Position numbers and translations under genes: made by a program. DNA of 64,000 nt, from NCBI RefSeq assembly GCF_000633635.1, contig NZ_AYPQ01000005.1, positions 70,260 to 134,259 of the forward strand, in the 5' to 3' direction. Below are positions 8,472-17,737 of the stretch, piece after piece. The DNA comes from Enterococcus crotali. Lineage in GTDB: Bacteria > Bacillota > Bacilli > Lactobacillales > Enterococcaceae. Position 1 is the stretch's first letter. Each line of letters begins with the position of its first letter. The notes below the pieces were generated by a model. The model worked only from the letters and a program-made list of their open reading frames with translations. It was not told the DNA's origin and searched no databases.

Positions 8472-10283
8472 ATGTGTGGAATTGTAGGAATAGTTGGAAA
8501 AGAAAATGCAACGGATATTTTGGTACAAGGGTTGGAAAAATTAGAATATAGAGGATATGATTCAGCAGGAATCTTTGTAACAGGAAAAGACAAGCAAGAT
8601 TATCTAGTGAAATCTATTGGACGAATCAGTAATCTTCAAACTAAGATCACTCCAGAAGTTCAAGGAACTGTGGGGATCGGGCACACACGTTGGGCAACAC
8701 ATGGTAAACCAAGTGAAAGAAACGCACATCCTCATACATCAAATAATCACCAATTTATTTTAGTTCACAATGGTGTAATCGAAAATTTTGAAGAGATAAA
8801 ACAGGAGTTTCTTCAAAATCAGCGATTTGATGGCGAAACTGATACGGAGATTGCCGTTTACTTGATCGAGCATTTTTCAAAGATGGCAATGACAACGAAA
8901 GAGGCCTTCAAAAAAGCGTTAACTGTGATTAAAGGATCGTATGCATTTGCGTTGATCGATAAAAATGACCCGGATACGATTTATGTGGCAAAAAATAAAA
9001 GCCCTTTGCTGATCGGACTTGGTGATGATTTTAATGTGATTTGTAGTGATGCGATGGCAATGTTGAGCGAGACAAATCATTTTGTCGAAATAGCGGATGG
9101 CGAAATGGTCATCGTTAAGGCTGAAAAAATCGAAATCGAAGATGAAAAAGGGAATATGGTGTACCGTGAGTCTTATGAGGCACAATTAGATTTAAGTGAT
9201 ATTGAAAAAGGGACATACCCTTATTATATGTTAAAAGAAATTGATGATCAGCCTGCGGTTATGCGTCGAATTATTCAGGAATACACAAATTCAATCGGCA
9301 AAACTGTGATTGATCCTGAAATCATCGGAAAAATGACAACTAGCGATCGTATATATATTGTCGCTTGTGGAACTAGCTATAACGCTGGTTGGGTTGGCAA
9401 GGCGATTCTAGAGAAGATGACTAATATTCCAGTTGAAGTTCACCTTTCTAGCGAATTTGGCTACAATATGCCTTTATTATCAGAAAAACCATTTTTCATT
9501 TTCTTGAGTCAAAGTGGTGAGACTGCAGACAGCCGTCAAGTTCTAGTACAGACGAATGATCTTCATTTTCCTTCATTGACACTGACCAACATGGCCGGCT
9601 CTACTTTATCCAGAGAAGCAGATTACACATTATTGCTTCATGCGGGTCCAGAGATTGCTGTAGCTTCTACAAAAGCCTATACAGCACAAATCGCTGTTTT
9701 AGCAGTTCTTGCTAAAGCCGTAGGCGATCATAAAGGGCTTGCTGCTTCAAAAGAATTCGATATTGCTCATGAGTTAAGTGTGATTGCGGCTGTCATGGAA
9801 ACGATCATTGATGAAAAAATGGTTATTAGCCAGTTAGTAGAAGAGTATTTATCAGATACGAGAAATGCATTTTATATTGGTCGAGGCGTGGATTATTATG
9901 TTTCGATGGAGGCATCGCTGAAGTTAAAAGAAATTTCATATATTCAAGCAGAGGGATTTGCTGCAGGAGAACTTAAACACGGCACAATCGCTTTAGTAGA
10001 AGAGGGGACACCCGTTTTCGGTGTAATCACAGATGAAAAAACGGCCGCACATACTCGTGGTAATTTAAAAGAAGTTGAAAGTCGAGGTGCCCATAACCTT
10101 GTGATTGCCTTAGCATCATTGGCGAAAGAAACGGATCAATTGATCATACCAGATGTGCATCCCTTACTAACGCCTTTAGTCAGCATTATCCCAACACAAT
10201 TGATTGCCTATTTTGCAACATTGCAAAGAGGTTATGATGTGGATAAACCACGAAATTTGGCTAAAAGTGTAACTGTGGAATAA
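8472..10283 (+). CDS. glmS: Glutamine-fructose-6-phosphate aminotransferase GlmS
   Basis: First enzyme of the hexosamine pathway: fructose-6-phosphate plus glutamine gives glucosamine-6-phosphate. The start MCGIVGIVG exposes the catalytic Cys2 of the class II glutamine amidotransferase domain (about residues 1-240), with HTRWATHG. Two SIS sugar-isomerase domains follow ([17 protein letters not shown]; later GRGVDYY and GELKHG), and the C-terminus [13 protein letters not shown] is canonical. 603 aa. The start has aagaaagtagg upstream. Control is by the ribozyme and possibly the hairpin in its leader. GlmM at 2.2 kb uses its product. Confidence 0.98.
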   Translation: MCGIVGIVGKENATDILVQGLEKLEYRGYDSAGIFVTGKDKQDYLVKSIGRISNLQTKITPEVQGTVGIGHTRWATHGKPSERNAHPHTSNNHQFILVHNGVIENFEEIKQEFLQNQRFDGETDTEIAVYLIEHFSKMAMTTKEAFKKALTVIKGSYAFALIDKNDPDTIYVAKNKSPLLIGLGDDFNVICSDAMAMLSETNHFVEIADGEMVIVKAEKIEIEDEKGNMVYRESYEAQLDLSDIEKGTYPYYMLKEIDDQPAVMRRIIQEYTNSIGKTVIDPEIIGKMTTSDRIYIVACGTSYNAGWVGKAILEKMTNIPVEVHLSSEFGYNMPLLSEKPFFIFLSQSGETADSRQVLVQTNDLHFPSLTLTNMAGSTLSREADYTLLLHAGPEIAVASTKAYTAQIAVLAVLAKAVGDHKGLAASKEFDIAHELSVIAAVMETIIDEKMVISQLVEEYLSDTRNAFYIGRGVDYYVSMEASLKLKEISYIQAEGFAAGELKHGTIALVEEGTPVFGVITDEKTAAHTRGNLKEVESRGAHNLVIALASLAKETDQLIIPDVHPLLTPLVSIIPTQLIAYFATLQRGYDVDKPRNLAKSVTVE

Positions 10284-10322
10284 AAAAAAGCTGGATCAAT
10301 CTGTCCAACTTCTATAAATAAA

Positions 10323-10372
10323 AAGGACCTCACAAAATTTGGTTTAAATTTTTGTGAGGTCCTTTTTTTATG
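10323..10372. terminator. Bidirectional terminator between glmS and the kinase gene
   Basis: aaaggacctcacaaaaattt-type arms of nearly 20 bp surround a short loop, with T runs on the plus strand and A runs (T on the minus strand) on the other side. It can serve glmS and the convergent two-component genes. Confidence 0.8.
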
Positions 10373-10457
10373 TTTTTCGATTTTTAGAGGATGAAAGTTC
10401 CTTCATGATGTTCATTAATACATCACTTTGTCCTAAAAGACTTCAAGCTCTTATTTG

Positions 10458-11958
10458 TTATTGTAGTGGTATTTTGACATAGAAAGTTGTTCCAGTTTCT
10501 TTGTCACTGCTGACGGTCAATGAAAAATGATGACGATCAGCGATTTCTTTAGCAATTGCTAAACCAAGTCCCGTACCATCCACTTGTTCTTTTTTATGAG
10601 CCTGATGGAAGCGTTGAAAGATTTGGCTTTGCTCATTTGGAGAGATATAAGAACCAAAATTATGGATACTGATACTCATAGTAGCTGTTTTTATTTTAGT
10701 CTGAATAGTGATTGTTGCCTTAGGTGGGGAAAATTTAATCGCATTTTCAAGCAAAATAACAAAGAGCTGACGAATCCTACCATAATCTCCATTAATGATA
10801 ACAGGCTGCTCCACTGAATTTTCAATTAGTAAATGTTGTTCTTTTTCTGCTGATTTTAGGCGGAGACTTCTTAAACTATCAGATAAAATATCAATGATCG
10901 ACACAGGTTCCATCGTAATGATAAACTCGGGATTTTCTAGCTAGATAACTCGAGTAGATCATTGATTAAGCGTTCTAAAACAATCGATTCTGCTAAGAGC
11001 TGTTGATGATATTGTTCGATTTTTTCTGGCTGTTCGATCAAACCATCATTTAAAGATTCAAGAGAACCACGAATGACCGTTACAGGTGTTCGTAATTCAT
11101 GAGAAATCGTGGATAAGAAATTTTTCTGGGCCTGTTCACGATTTTCCCGTTGGAATTTAGCTTCAGCCAGTCGATTTTTTAAAACGATCAGCTTTTCTCC
11201 AAGTTGTCCCATTTCATCATTTGTCGCAATAGTCAATGTTTCATCATAATTCTCTACAACAAGCTCTTCTGTGAAGGTACACATTTTATTGATAGGAGCG
11301 ATGAATTTTTTGGATAATAGAATAGATAGGAAAAGACCGATGATCCAGGCAATCAAAATACTAATGAAAAGAAGCAAATAGCCTTGCTTTTCTTCTTTAT
11401 GAACACTGGATATAGCAGAGTGAAGCAAGACAACAGCTAAAACTTCACCATTGTTGTCTTTAATGGGTGTTCCTACTGTAACAGTCGGTTCTCCAATAAA
11501 ATTACTAAAAGCGTTACTAGTCGTTGTTTTACCTGCATAGACTTTTTTTATAACTTTTATAGCATCTGTCGGTAGCTCATTGTATTCTTTTGTATGCATG
11601 CCATGCCGACGGTGATCGTATCAGCATTTTCATCAACGATCCAAATATCGTCCATTGCTAGTTGATCCATAAAGCTGAGAAAAGAAGAATAGCCCATCCC
11701 CATCTTCATTGAAGAGCTGGAACCCATCATACCATGCCTAGAAGAACTACTATTTTCAGTTTCAGCATCGTTTGACTCAATAAAATACTCAGTGAGCGTA
11801 TCTGCGATAACCGTTGCACGTCGACTCATTTCCTCTGTGTGGATAGTGACCGTTTGCTTGGAAAATAAGAATCCAAAAGCGACACCGATCACAAGTGAGA
11901 AAAGTAGTAAAGTAAGTGAAAAGTACAGAATAAGTTTTCTAGTCAATTTATTTTTCAT
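10458..11958 (-). pseudogene. Sensor histidine kinase, two frame breaks
   Basis: Membrane sensor paired with the response regulator just upstream; its start (11958) overlaps the regulator stop. Order of parts: TM1 near residues 7-29, an extracytoplasmic loop rich in Ser and Met (SSSMKMGMGYSS), TM2, HAMP, the H-box STISHELRTPVTVIRG, N-box LLENAIKFS and G-box DGTGLGLAIAKE. The frame breaks twice. Near 11598-11607 the coding strand reads ggcatggcatg; either one extra G or removal of one ggcat copy restores TVGM...HTKEYNELP. At 10940/10941 one missing base turns the expected SRLENPEF into a stop. All domains survive in the three frames, so this is either a very recent pseudogene or a sequencing artefact. 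About 500 aa when repaired. Confidence 0.8.
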
Positions 11959-12646
11959 TTTTACCCTCGAATTTGTAGCCTTGTCCCCAAACAGTCGCAA
12001 TTTCCCAGTTTGGGTGATCGACTTCATCTAATTTTGCCCGTAGTCGCTTGATATGAGTATCAACAGTTCTAGCATCGCCATAATAGTCAATTCCCCATAA
12101 ACTATCCAACAAATTATCTCTAGAAAAAACTTTTTCCTGGTTGGATAAAAGGAGCCACAGAATTTCCAACTCTCGTTTTGTTAACCAAATATCTTGTTGG
12201 GCGATCGTTACTTTTTTTTCATCTAAATAAACGATCAAATTATCGTATGTCAGCTGTTCCATGGTATGTTGGTTTTCTTCAGTTCGTTCAATACGTCTTA
12301 AAATTGCTCGTATACGGGCCATGACTTCACTTGGAGAGAATGGTTTAACAATGTAATCATCTGCGCCTATATCTAAGCCCATGATCCGATGGAAGTCTTC
12401 TCCTTTAGCGGTGATCATGATGATCGGCACGTTTGATGATTCACGTATTGTTTTACAAACATCGAATCCATCAAGTTTTGGCAGCATAACATCAAGTAAA
12501 ATAAGCTCGATTGAGTGACTAAAAAAAGCCTCTAATGCTGCTTGCCCATCGGAAGCTATGATCGGATGAAATCCTTCTTTGATAACGTACTCTTTTAAAA
12601 CCTCTGTAATTTGTAAATGATCATCGACGATCAAAATATTTTTCAT
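11948..12646 (-). CDS. OmpR/PhoB-family response regulator
   Basis: DNA-binding partner of the kinase. The receiver domain (residues 1-115) shows the acidic pair DD near residue 9, the phosphorylation Asp in LLDVMLPKLDGFD near residue 52, and Lys in DDYIVKPFSP. The C-terminal winged helix (about 130-230) includes LTKRELEILWLLL and TVDTHIKRLRAKL. 232 aa; ATG preceded by aggaggataat. The divergent gene at 12769 starts 122 nt away, a usual place for a target promoter, so the small secreted protein may be controlled by this regulator (inference). Confidence 0.94.
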   Translation of the reverse strand: MKNILIVDDHLQITEVLKEYVIKEGFHPIIASDGQAALEAFFSHSIELILLDVMLPKLDGFDVCKTIRESSNVPIIMITAKGEDFHRIMGLDIGADDYIVKPFSPSEVMARIRAILRRIERTEENQHTMEQLTYDNLIVYLDEKKVTIAQQDIWLTKRELEILWLLLSNQEKVFSRDNLLDSLWGIDYYGDARTVDTHIKRLRAKLDEVDHPNWEIATVWGQGYKFEGKNEK

Positions 12647-12768
12647 AAAATTATCCTCCTACCTCCCTTTTATTATAGTCAAAAAATGTCTGTTTAGGAA
12701 ATTTATTTTCGACACATATTTGTCACAATTGTTTATTAAACTAAAGAAAAGTTAGGAGGAATCACAAA

Positions 12769-13109
12769 ATGAAAAAGAAATTGATCAGCGGGTTATTTGT
12801 CGTATTATTCATAGGAAATATTGGTTTTTTCACAGTAAGTGAAGCGATTGAAAATCAGGAGAATGACCTGATGAACCTGTTGAAATGGGTCGAGGATATA
12901 AGCACCATAGAGCAGGCATGAATGAAAAACGAAGCGAATCAAAGCAGAATGAAGGGGCGGTTGAATCAATGCCAGAAGAAGCAGAGGTTCAAAAAAAATG
13001 GCAAGAATCAAATGGTCATCGTCGTAGTGTAGGAGAAAATAGCTATCGAAATCATATGGATAACACAAATCGAAGACATAAGGACAGAATGACTGACTCT
13101 TGTTGGTAA
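12769..13109 (+). pseudogene. Small secreted His/Arg-rich protein, frame broken
   Basis: Not assigned to any family I recognise. A clear signal peptide (MKKKLISGLFVVLFIGNIGFF) follows a strong taggaggaatcac site. Reading from 12769 stops at 12921, but the other frame from about 12885 continues GRGYKHHRAGMNEKRS to 13109. Adding one A to the aaa run at 12882-12884 joins them into one protein of 113 aa (LLKMGRGYKHHRAG). The mature part is very hydrophilic, rich in His, Arg, Glu, Asn and Met. Divergent from a two-component system with a Met-rich sensor loop, it may belong to the same envelope or metal response (inference). Confidence 0.6.
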
Positions 13110-13374
13110 GACAAAAAAAATATTCCCCCATCGGGAAGATGGAGGGAACACAAATCAAATTACACACAACCATAAAATACCATACTTTCTCATAATTCTC
13201 AACAATTTCGATCGTTAGTTAAATATATGAGAATTTTTTTAGATGAAAAATAATTTTTGTTAAATATATTATATTTTTTGTCTGGAAATCGATAAATTTT
13301 TTATAAAAATAGAGAAGCTAAGACTACCGAATTATGGTCGGTTGGACGTAGCTTCTTTTCATTCAAGAGGACTT
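13110..13374. terminator. Intergenic region with two minus-strand terminator hairpins
   Basis: At 13311-13362 the arms gaagcta/tagcttc enclose an inner accga/tcggt stem and, read on the minus strand, end in a T-rich run; this fits the end of the NlpC/P60 gene. At 13122-13148 ttcccccatc/gatggaggga form a second hairpin followed on the minus strand by eight T. The 80 nt between are very AT-rich, with ttctcata/tatgagaa arms. I see no gene here. Confidence 0.55.
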
Positions 13375-14268
13375 TTATAAGACTCGTACAGCGAAATCAG
13401 GAGTATAAGAAGCAACCGTTGCAACTTGGACAACATCCCCTGGAACAGGAGCATGAATATAAGAACCGTCTCCAAGTGAGATTCCTACATGGTGTGTACC
13501 ACCATGACTGCCCCAAAAAACTAAATCCCCAGCCTGGGCTTCTGAAACTGAGATAGTTGCTCCAGCGCTTTCCTGATCTACAGTTGTTCGGCCTACAGGA
13601 TGTCCAGCAGCAGCGAAGGCCGTTTGAACTAAACCAGAGCAATCGAAAGCATCCGGACCAGCAGCACCATAAACATAGGGTTTGCCTAATTGTGTTTTGG
13701 CAGCTGCTACAACAGCTGATCGAGTATCTGTTTTTTTGACTTGTTCTACTTTTTGTTTTTTTGCTAGAGCAATTTTTTCAGCTAAATCTGTTTCTTGTTT
13801 TGCAACATCAGACTGTTGTTTCACTAGGGACTGATTTTCTTCTTCTAATTGTTCTTGTTTTTGCATCAATTCTGTTAACTGTTCTTTTTTCTCAGCTATT
13901 GGATCCACTTTGACAGAGATAGCTGGAATATCTGTGATCTGGGATATTATTTGCTCATTTTTTAGACTTACTGAGTCAGAAATAGATCCCGCAGTTCTAA
14001 TTTTTTCAAGTTGCTCAAGATCGGTCTTGATTATTTTCATCTGTTTTTCGATAGCAGAAGATCGAGTGTCGTTCATGTCTTTTTGATCAGAAAATTCTTG
14101 TTTTGTTTCCTTCAGCTGTGATAGTTGCTGTGAAGATTTTGTAATGATAGTTTCTTGATTTTTAGCGCTTTCTACAGGTGTGGCAAAAACTTGACCACTT
14201 AATAATAAGCTGGTTGAAAATGCTAAACAGCTCAGAAATAAATTTGTGATAATAATATTTTTTTTCAA
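13375..14268 (-). CDS. Secreted NlpC/P60 peptidoglycan hydrolase (SagA/P54-like)
   Basis: Cell-wall endopeptidase that cuts the stem peptide. Signal peptide with hydrophobic core LFLSCLAFSTSLLLSGQVFA (about residues 9-28), a long coiled-coil region of Gln/Glu/Lys (about 35-180), then an NlpC/P60 domain with the catalytic Cys in FDCSGLVQTAF, His in HHVGISLGDG and the third polar residue in YIHAPVPGD. The start is TTG, chosen because taaggagag lies seven bases ahead and the signal peptide begins there. The layout is that of enterococcal SagA and its relatives. 297 aa, own terminator at 13311, single gene. Confidence 0.9.
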   Translation of the reverse strand: MKKNIIITNLFLSCLAFSTSLLLSGQVFATPVESAKNQETIITKSSQQLSQLKETKQEFSDQKDMNDTRSSAIEKQMKIIKTDLEQLEKIRTAGSISDSVSLKNEQIISQITDIPAISVKVDPIAEKKEQLTELMQKQEQLEEENQSLVKQQSDVAKQETDLAEKIALAKKQKVEQVKKTDTRSAVVAAAKTQLGKPYVYGAAGPDAFDCSGLVQTAFAAAGHPVGRTTVDQESAGATISVSEAQAGDLVFWGSHGGTHHVGISLGDGSYIHAPVPGDVVQVATVASYTPDFAVRVL

Positions 14269-14632
14269 AAAAACTCTCCTTAAGTGTAGGAATTCTCTTC
14301 CGTGGTTTATTGGATATATTTAAGACAAAGTAATTGGTACTAGTTGTTTTAAGACCAGTTATCATTTAAACACAACTGTTTCTCAAAGTCTGTAAAAGGT
14401 AGGTTAAATGTTCATTTCAAGGTTTACAAAAAAAGATCATTTATTTCAAATGAGCACATAACTGTAATACAAGTACACTTAGATTTCAATAACGTTTGTT
14501 TTTGAAATTCAATAGATGCTTTTAATAAGACATAACAAAATGCCAAAAATCAAAATCAAGCATCAATTCCCTTTTTTATTCACTATCTTTTTTCTTGATT
14601 ATGATTTAAAATAGTTCATACGATGAATGTCT
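14269..14632. other. 364-nt AT-rich intergenic region
   Basis: Must hold the promoters of the NlpC/P60 gene (minus) and of the TetR gene (plus). I find no convincing RNA gene, coding frame or strong palindrome in it. Confidence 0.4.
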
Positions 14633-14647
14633 GAGGAGGGAGAAGCC

Positions 14648-15229
14648 ATGAAAAAGGAAAAAGTGTTTGAAGTTACGCATCAATCCATTTTAGAAACAGC
14701 CAAAGAACTTTTTTTAACAAATGGATACCGGAATACGTCTACTCGTGATATTGCAAAAGCTGCAAATATTACACAGCCGGCATTATACTATCATTTTTCT
14801 AATAAAGAAGTTTTGTTTATCGAAATTAATAAGCAAATCGGTAGCCAGCTGAAAGATGCGATCGAGCAAATCCAACAAGAGCCAGATTCACTTGAAAATC
14901 AATTGATCAAATGTACGCATGCGTTGTTGAACGTTTACCATAGAGATATTTTTTCGTTTATCCATCAAAGTGCAGCTGAAATGGAACCAGAAAATAAACA
15001 ACAGTTGTTTTATATATTGAATGATTATTACTTAAAGCCATTGCAAGCATTATTTGAATCAAGTCAAAATCCTTTAGGCAGTGGCGTTTCTTCACAAAGA
15101 GCAGCTCAGTTTTATCTTATGAGTTTGTCTTTATTATTTTCGACCATTCACCAGCTTTCTACAGAAAAAGAGCGTTCTGAGCAAATCTCAGAGCTGATGA
15201 ATATGGTCTTACATGGTGTTTTAGCTTAA
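14648..15229 (+). CDS. TetR-family transcriptional regulator
   Basis: Repressor with an N-terminal TetR helix-turn-helix: ILETAKELFLTNGYRNTSTR, then DIAKAANITQPALYYHFSNK, residues about 12-55. The rest is the all-helical ligand and dimer domain. ATG at 14648 is used because ctgaggagggagaagcc precedes it; an in-frame upstream ATG would add seven residues. 193 aa. Three near-identical palindromes with the core ttttatca-N2-tgataaaa lie between this gene and the exporter genes downstream, so it very likely represses that exporter, its ligand being a transported compound (inference). Confidence 0.9.
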   Translation: MKKEKVFEVTHQSILETAKELFLTNGYRNTSTRDIAKAANITQPALYYHFSNKEVLFIEINKQIGSQLKDAIEQIQQEPDSLENQLIKCTHALLNVYHRDIFSFIHQSAAEMEPENKQQLFYILNDYYLKPLQALFESSQNPLGSGVSSQRAAQFYLMSLSLLFSTIHQLSTEKERSEQISELMNMVLHGVLA

Positions 15230-15240
15230 AGAATTAAGTG

Positions 15241-15260
15241 TTTTTATCACCTGATAAAAA
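15241..15260. promoter_or_regulatory. TetR operator O1
   Basis: Perfect inverted repeat TTTTTATCA-CC-TGATAAAAA, directly upstream of the -35 box of the exporter promoter and just after the TetR stop codon. Confidence 0.75.
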
Positions 15261-15264
15261 AACG

Positions 15265-15293
15265 TTGTTTAATTCTTTTTTTTGTGGTACTAT
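15265..15293 (+). promoter_or_regulatory. Promoter of the ABC exporter operon
   Basis: TTGTTT at 15265-15270, 17-nt spacer, extended -10 TGG-TACTAT ending at 15293. O1 abuts it upstream and O2 begins at its last base. Confidence 0.65.
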
Positions 15294-15312
15294 TTTTATC
15301 AAGCGATAAAAA
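15293..15312. promoter_or_regulatory. TetR operator O2
   Basis: TTTTTATCA-AG-CGATAAAAA, one mismatch from perfect symmetry, covering the expected transcription start. Confidence 0.75.
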
Positions 15313-15336
15313 AACGTGCATTTATTTTTTTAAGCA

Positions 15337-15356
15337 TTTTTATCAACTGATAAAAA
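15337..15356. promoter_or_regulatory. TetR operator O3
   Basis: Perfect inverted repeat TTTTTATCA-AC-TGATAAAAA, ending where the ribosome-binding site gaggtgg begins, 14 nt before the start codon of the permease gene. Confidence 0.75.
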
Positions 15357-15369
15357 AGAGGTGGAATCA

Positions 15370-16461
15370 ATGTTTTTAGGATTAGAAGAGATGAAGTTTT
15401 TTAAGCTTAGATACACGTTAGTGATTGGTGTGATTGTCTTGGTTGCCTATGTGGCATTTATGCTGTCGGGTCTAGCAAATGGTCTGGCTCAAGGTGTAAG
15501 ACAAGGTGTTGACAAGTGGGATGCAACAAGCATTGTGCTGTCTGACGATGCTAATAAAAGTTTGAATGCGTCAAGTTTGGTGATGGCTGATTTAAATCAA
15601 GTTGAAGCAAAACAGAAAGAGCCGCTTGGACAATATGCTGGTGCATTAAACAAAGTCGGTCAAAATAAAGAGAGCGATAAAATCAATATTTCTCTTTTTG
15701 GTGTAACTGAGAATAGTTCAATTAGACCAGAGTTAACTGAGGGACGATACTTTAAAGCATCGGGAGAAATCATCATTCCGCAAAATTTAGTGGATAAAGG
15801 CATTAAATTAGGAGATTCGGTGAAGATCGGCAAGCTTGATAAAGAGCTGAAAGTGGTCGGGATCACAAAGCAAAACAGCTTTAGTATCGTACCGCTGATT
15901 TATACATCGATTGCTCAATGGCAAGAACTTAAGTTTGGTAAGATTATTGAAGGAGAACAAGCCCCAATCAATGGAATTGTCGTTCGATCTACTAAAACAG
16001 ACCGCATAAAATTAACGGATCAAGATGATCACTTAGCAAAATATGGAATCGAAGCGTTTATTCAAAAATTACCTGGTTACAGTGAGCAAAATCTTACGCT
16101 AAATGCCATGATCTATTTCTTATTTGTGATCACAGCAGCGATTATAGGGATTTTTATTTACGTGATGACCTTACAAAAAACAAGTCTGTTTGGGGTAATG
16201 AAAGCTCAAGGGATATCGAACGGTTATATCATCAAATCAATCATAGCTCAAACCTTTATTTTAGGCGTAATCGGCGTTTTGATCGGCGTAGTCTTGACTT
16301 TATTGACGAACCTTGTGTTGCCATCTGCTATGCCGTTTGAATTAGATAACGTGAATTTATTGATTTACAGTCTAGTACTGATTGTTGTTGCTGTCTTAGG
16401 CGGTGTCTTCTCGATTCGTACAGTAACACATGTTGACCCAATGAAAGCAATAGGAGGGTAA
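15370..16461 (+). CDS. ABC transporter permease, FtsX/MacB-like (DevC type)
   Basis: Membrane subunit of an exporter. One transmembrane segment near residues 14-36, a long extracytoplasmic MacB-PCD-like domain (about 40-245), then three C-terminal segments in the FtsX fold (MIYFLFVITAAIIGIFIYVM; ILGVIGVLIGVVL; SLVLIVVAVLGGVFSI) and the usual end THVDPMKAIGG. ATG at 15370 has aagaggtgg ahead. 363 aa. The ATPase gene starts four bases after the stop. Probably exports a hydrophobic or toxic compound that the TetR regulator senses. Confidence 0.88.
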   Translation: MFLGLEEMKFFKLRYTLVIGVIVLVAYVAFMLSGLANGLAQGVRQGVDKWDATSIVLSDDANKSLNASSLVMADLNQVEAKQKEPLGQYAGALNKVGQNKESDKINISLFGVTENSSIRPELTEGRYFKASGEIIIPQNLVDKGIKLGDSVKIGKLDKELKVVGITKQNSFSIVPLIYTSIAQWQELKFGKIIEGEQAPINGIVVRSTKTDRIKLTDQDDHLAKYGIEAFIQKLPGYSEQNLTLNAMIYFLFVITAAIIGIFIYVMTLQKTSLFGVMKAQGISNGYIIKSIIAQTFILGVIGVLIGVVLTLLTNLVLPSAMPFELDNVNLLIYSLVLIVVAVLGGVFSIRTVTHVDPMKAIGG

Positions 16462-16465
16462 GAAA

Positions 16466-17137
16466 ATGACTGATATTTTATTGATGGATGATATTCGTAA
16501 GACTTTTGGTAAAGGTCATGGAGAAGTCGAAGCGTTAAAAGGAATCGATTTGAAAGTTAAAGCTGGGGAATTTGTTAGTATTATTGGTCCTTCTGGATCA
16601 GGAAAAAGTACCTTTTTAACAATCGCAGGCGGTCTCCAAACACCAACTTCTGGAAAAATTATGATCAATGGCAAAGATTTTACACACTTAAATGAGAAGA
16701 AACGTTCAAGGCTACGCTTTGAAGAAATTGGGTTTATTTTACAAGCCTCTAATTTAATTCCATTTTTAACAGTAGAAAAGCAATTTACTCTGGTAGATAA
16801 AATCGAAAAGAAAAAAACAGAAAGTCAACGTATCGATGATTTATTATCTTCTTTAGATATAGCTGACTTGCTGCATAAATTTCCAAGGGATTTATCCGGT
16901 GGTGAACGACAACGAGTAGCGATTGCGCGTGCGTTATTCAATGAACCAAGTTTGATTTTAGCTGATGAACCAACCGCAAGTTTAGATACAGAGCATGCCT
17001 ATGAAGTGGTAAAAATCTTAGCAAAAGAAGCACATGAAAAACAAAAAGCAACCATTATGGTTACTCATGATCCTAGAATGATTGAGTGGAGTGACAATGT
17101 TTACCGTATTGAAGATGGTGAATTGACAAAAGCTTAG
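16466..17137 (+). CDS. ABC transporter ATP-binding protein, MacB/LolD type
   Basis: ATPase of the exporter. Walker A GPSGSGKST near residue 42, Q-loop GFILQASNLIPF, signature [15 protein letters not shown], Walker B LILADEPTASLD and H-loop VTHDPR. 223 aa, typical of the MacB/LolD/DevA branch that works with single FtsX-type permeases. It is co-transcribed with the permease and ends at a 16-bp terminator. Confidence 0.92.
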   Translation: MTDILLMDDIRKTFGKGHGEVEALKGIDLKVKAGEFVSIIGPSGSGKSTFLTIAGGLQTPTSGKIMINGKDFTHLNEKKRSRLRFEEIGFILQASNLIPFLTVEKQFTLVDKIEKKKTESQRIDDLLSSLDIADLLHKFPRDLSGGERQRVAIARALFNEPSLILADEPTASLDTEHAYEVVKILAKEAHEKQKATIMVTHDPRMIEWSDNVYRIEDGELTKA

Positions 17138-17146
17138 TCAAAAGAG

Positions 17147-17187
17147 AAGAAAGGAAATAAACAAAAAAGTTTATTTCCTTTCTTTTT
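17147..17187 (+). terminator. Terminator of the TetR-controlled exporter operon
   Basis: aagaaaggaaataaac and gtttatttcctttctt make a 16-bp perfect stem around aaaaaa, followed by TTT. Confidence 0.85.
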
Positions 17188-17318
17188 AATTTTAAGTGTT
17201 ATAAAAATCGATTTTAGGTTATGATGAGAGTGGGGAAAAGTAATGGGTTGATTCAGTGTTTATCTAAATAGTTGGAAAATAAATCAAAAGATTGAGTAGT
17301 AGAAAGTGAGGCAGTACA

Positions 17319-17609
17319 ATGGATAATCGAGTAGAAGTAATGACTTTTTCACAACTGAAGAAACTTGTGGAAGAGCTGGAAGTAAATGACGCGATCAATG
17401 ATCATACAAAAGTATTTATTGATACTGGATGGGATAGTGTTCAAGAAGTTGAACCAAATGCTTTGCATGTTGAAGAAGTTGTAGAATTCAAAGTACAAGA
17501 TGAGTTGACAAAAGAATTCTATGTAGGCTATACATTGCTAGAAAAGGCAGAACGAATGAAGGCTGAAGGGCAAACTGAAGCAGCGGTCATTATTAGAAAT
17601 TTATATTAA
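17319..17609 (+). CDS. Hypothetical small acidic protein, 96 aa
   Basis: I do not recognise the family. It is a soluble, strongly acidic protein of 96 residues with no signal peptide or membrane segment. A stretch around KVFIDTGWDSVQEVEP resembles short beta-strand pairs; the C-terminal third (LLEKAERMKAEGQTEAAVII) is predicted helical by eye. The ATG at 17319 follows gaaagtgagg. It stands alone between the exporter operon and the TPR gene, same strand, with about 180 nt on one side and 130 nt on the other. Confidence 0.7.
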   Translation: MDNRVEVMTFSQLKKLVEELEVNDAINDHTKVFIDTGWDSVQEVEPNALHVEEVVEFKVQDELTKEFYVGYTLLEKAERMKAEGQTEAAVIIRNLY

Positions 17610-17737
17610 AATTACTATAATGTATTTTAAGTAGCGATGTTTCCTTTTTAAAGTGTACACACTATTTCTTTTTTGATATCATTTATATAAATAAATGTTT
17701 ATCAAGAGAAGTAATCATTAGGAAGGTGGTGTTTCTT

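Noticed and set aside
14269-14632. Possible WalR-type or other operator before the NlpC/P60 gene
   Set aside because: I looked for TGTWAH-N5-TGTWAH repeats and found no clean match.
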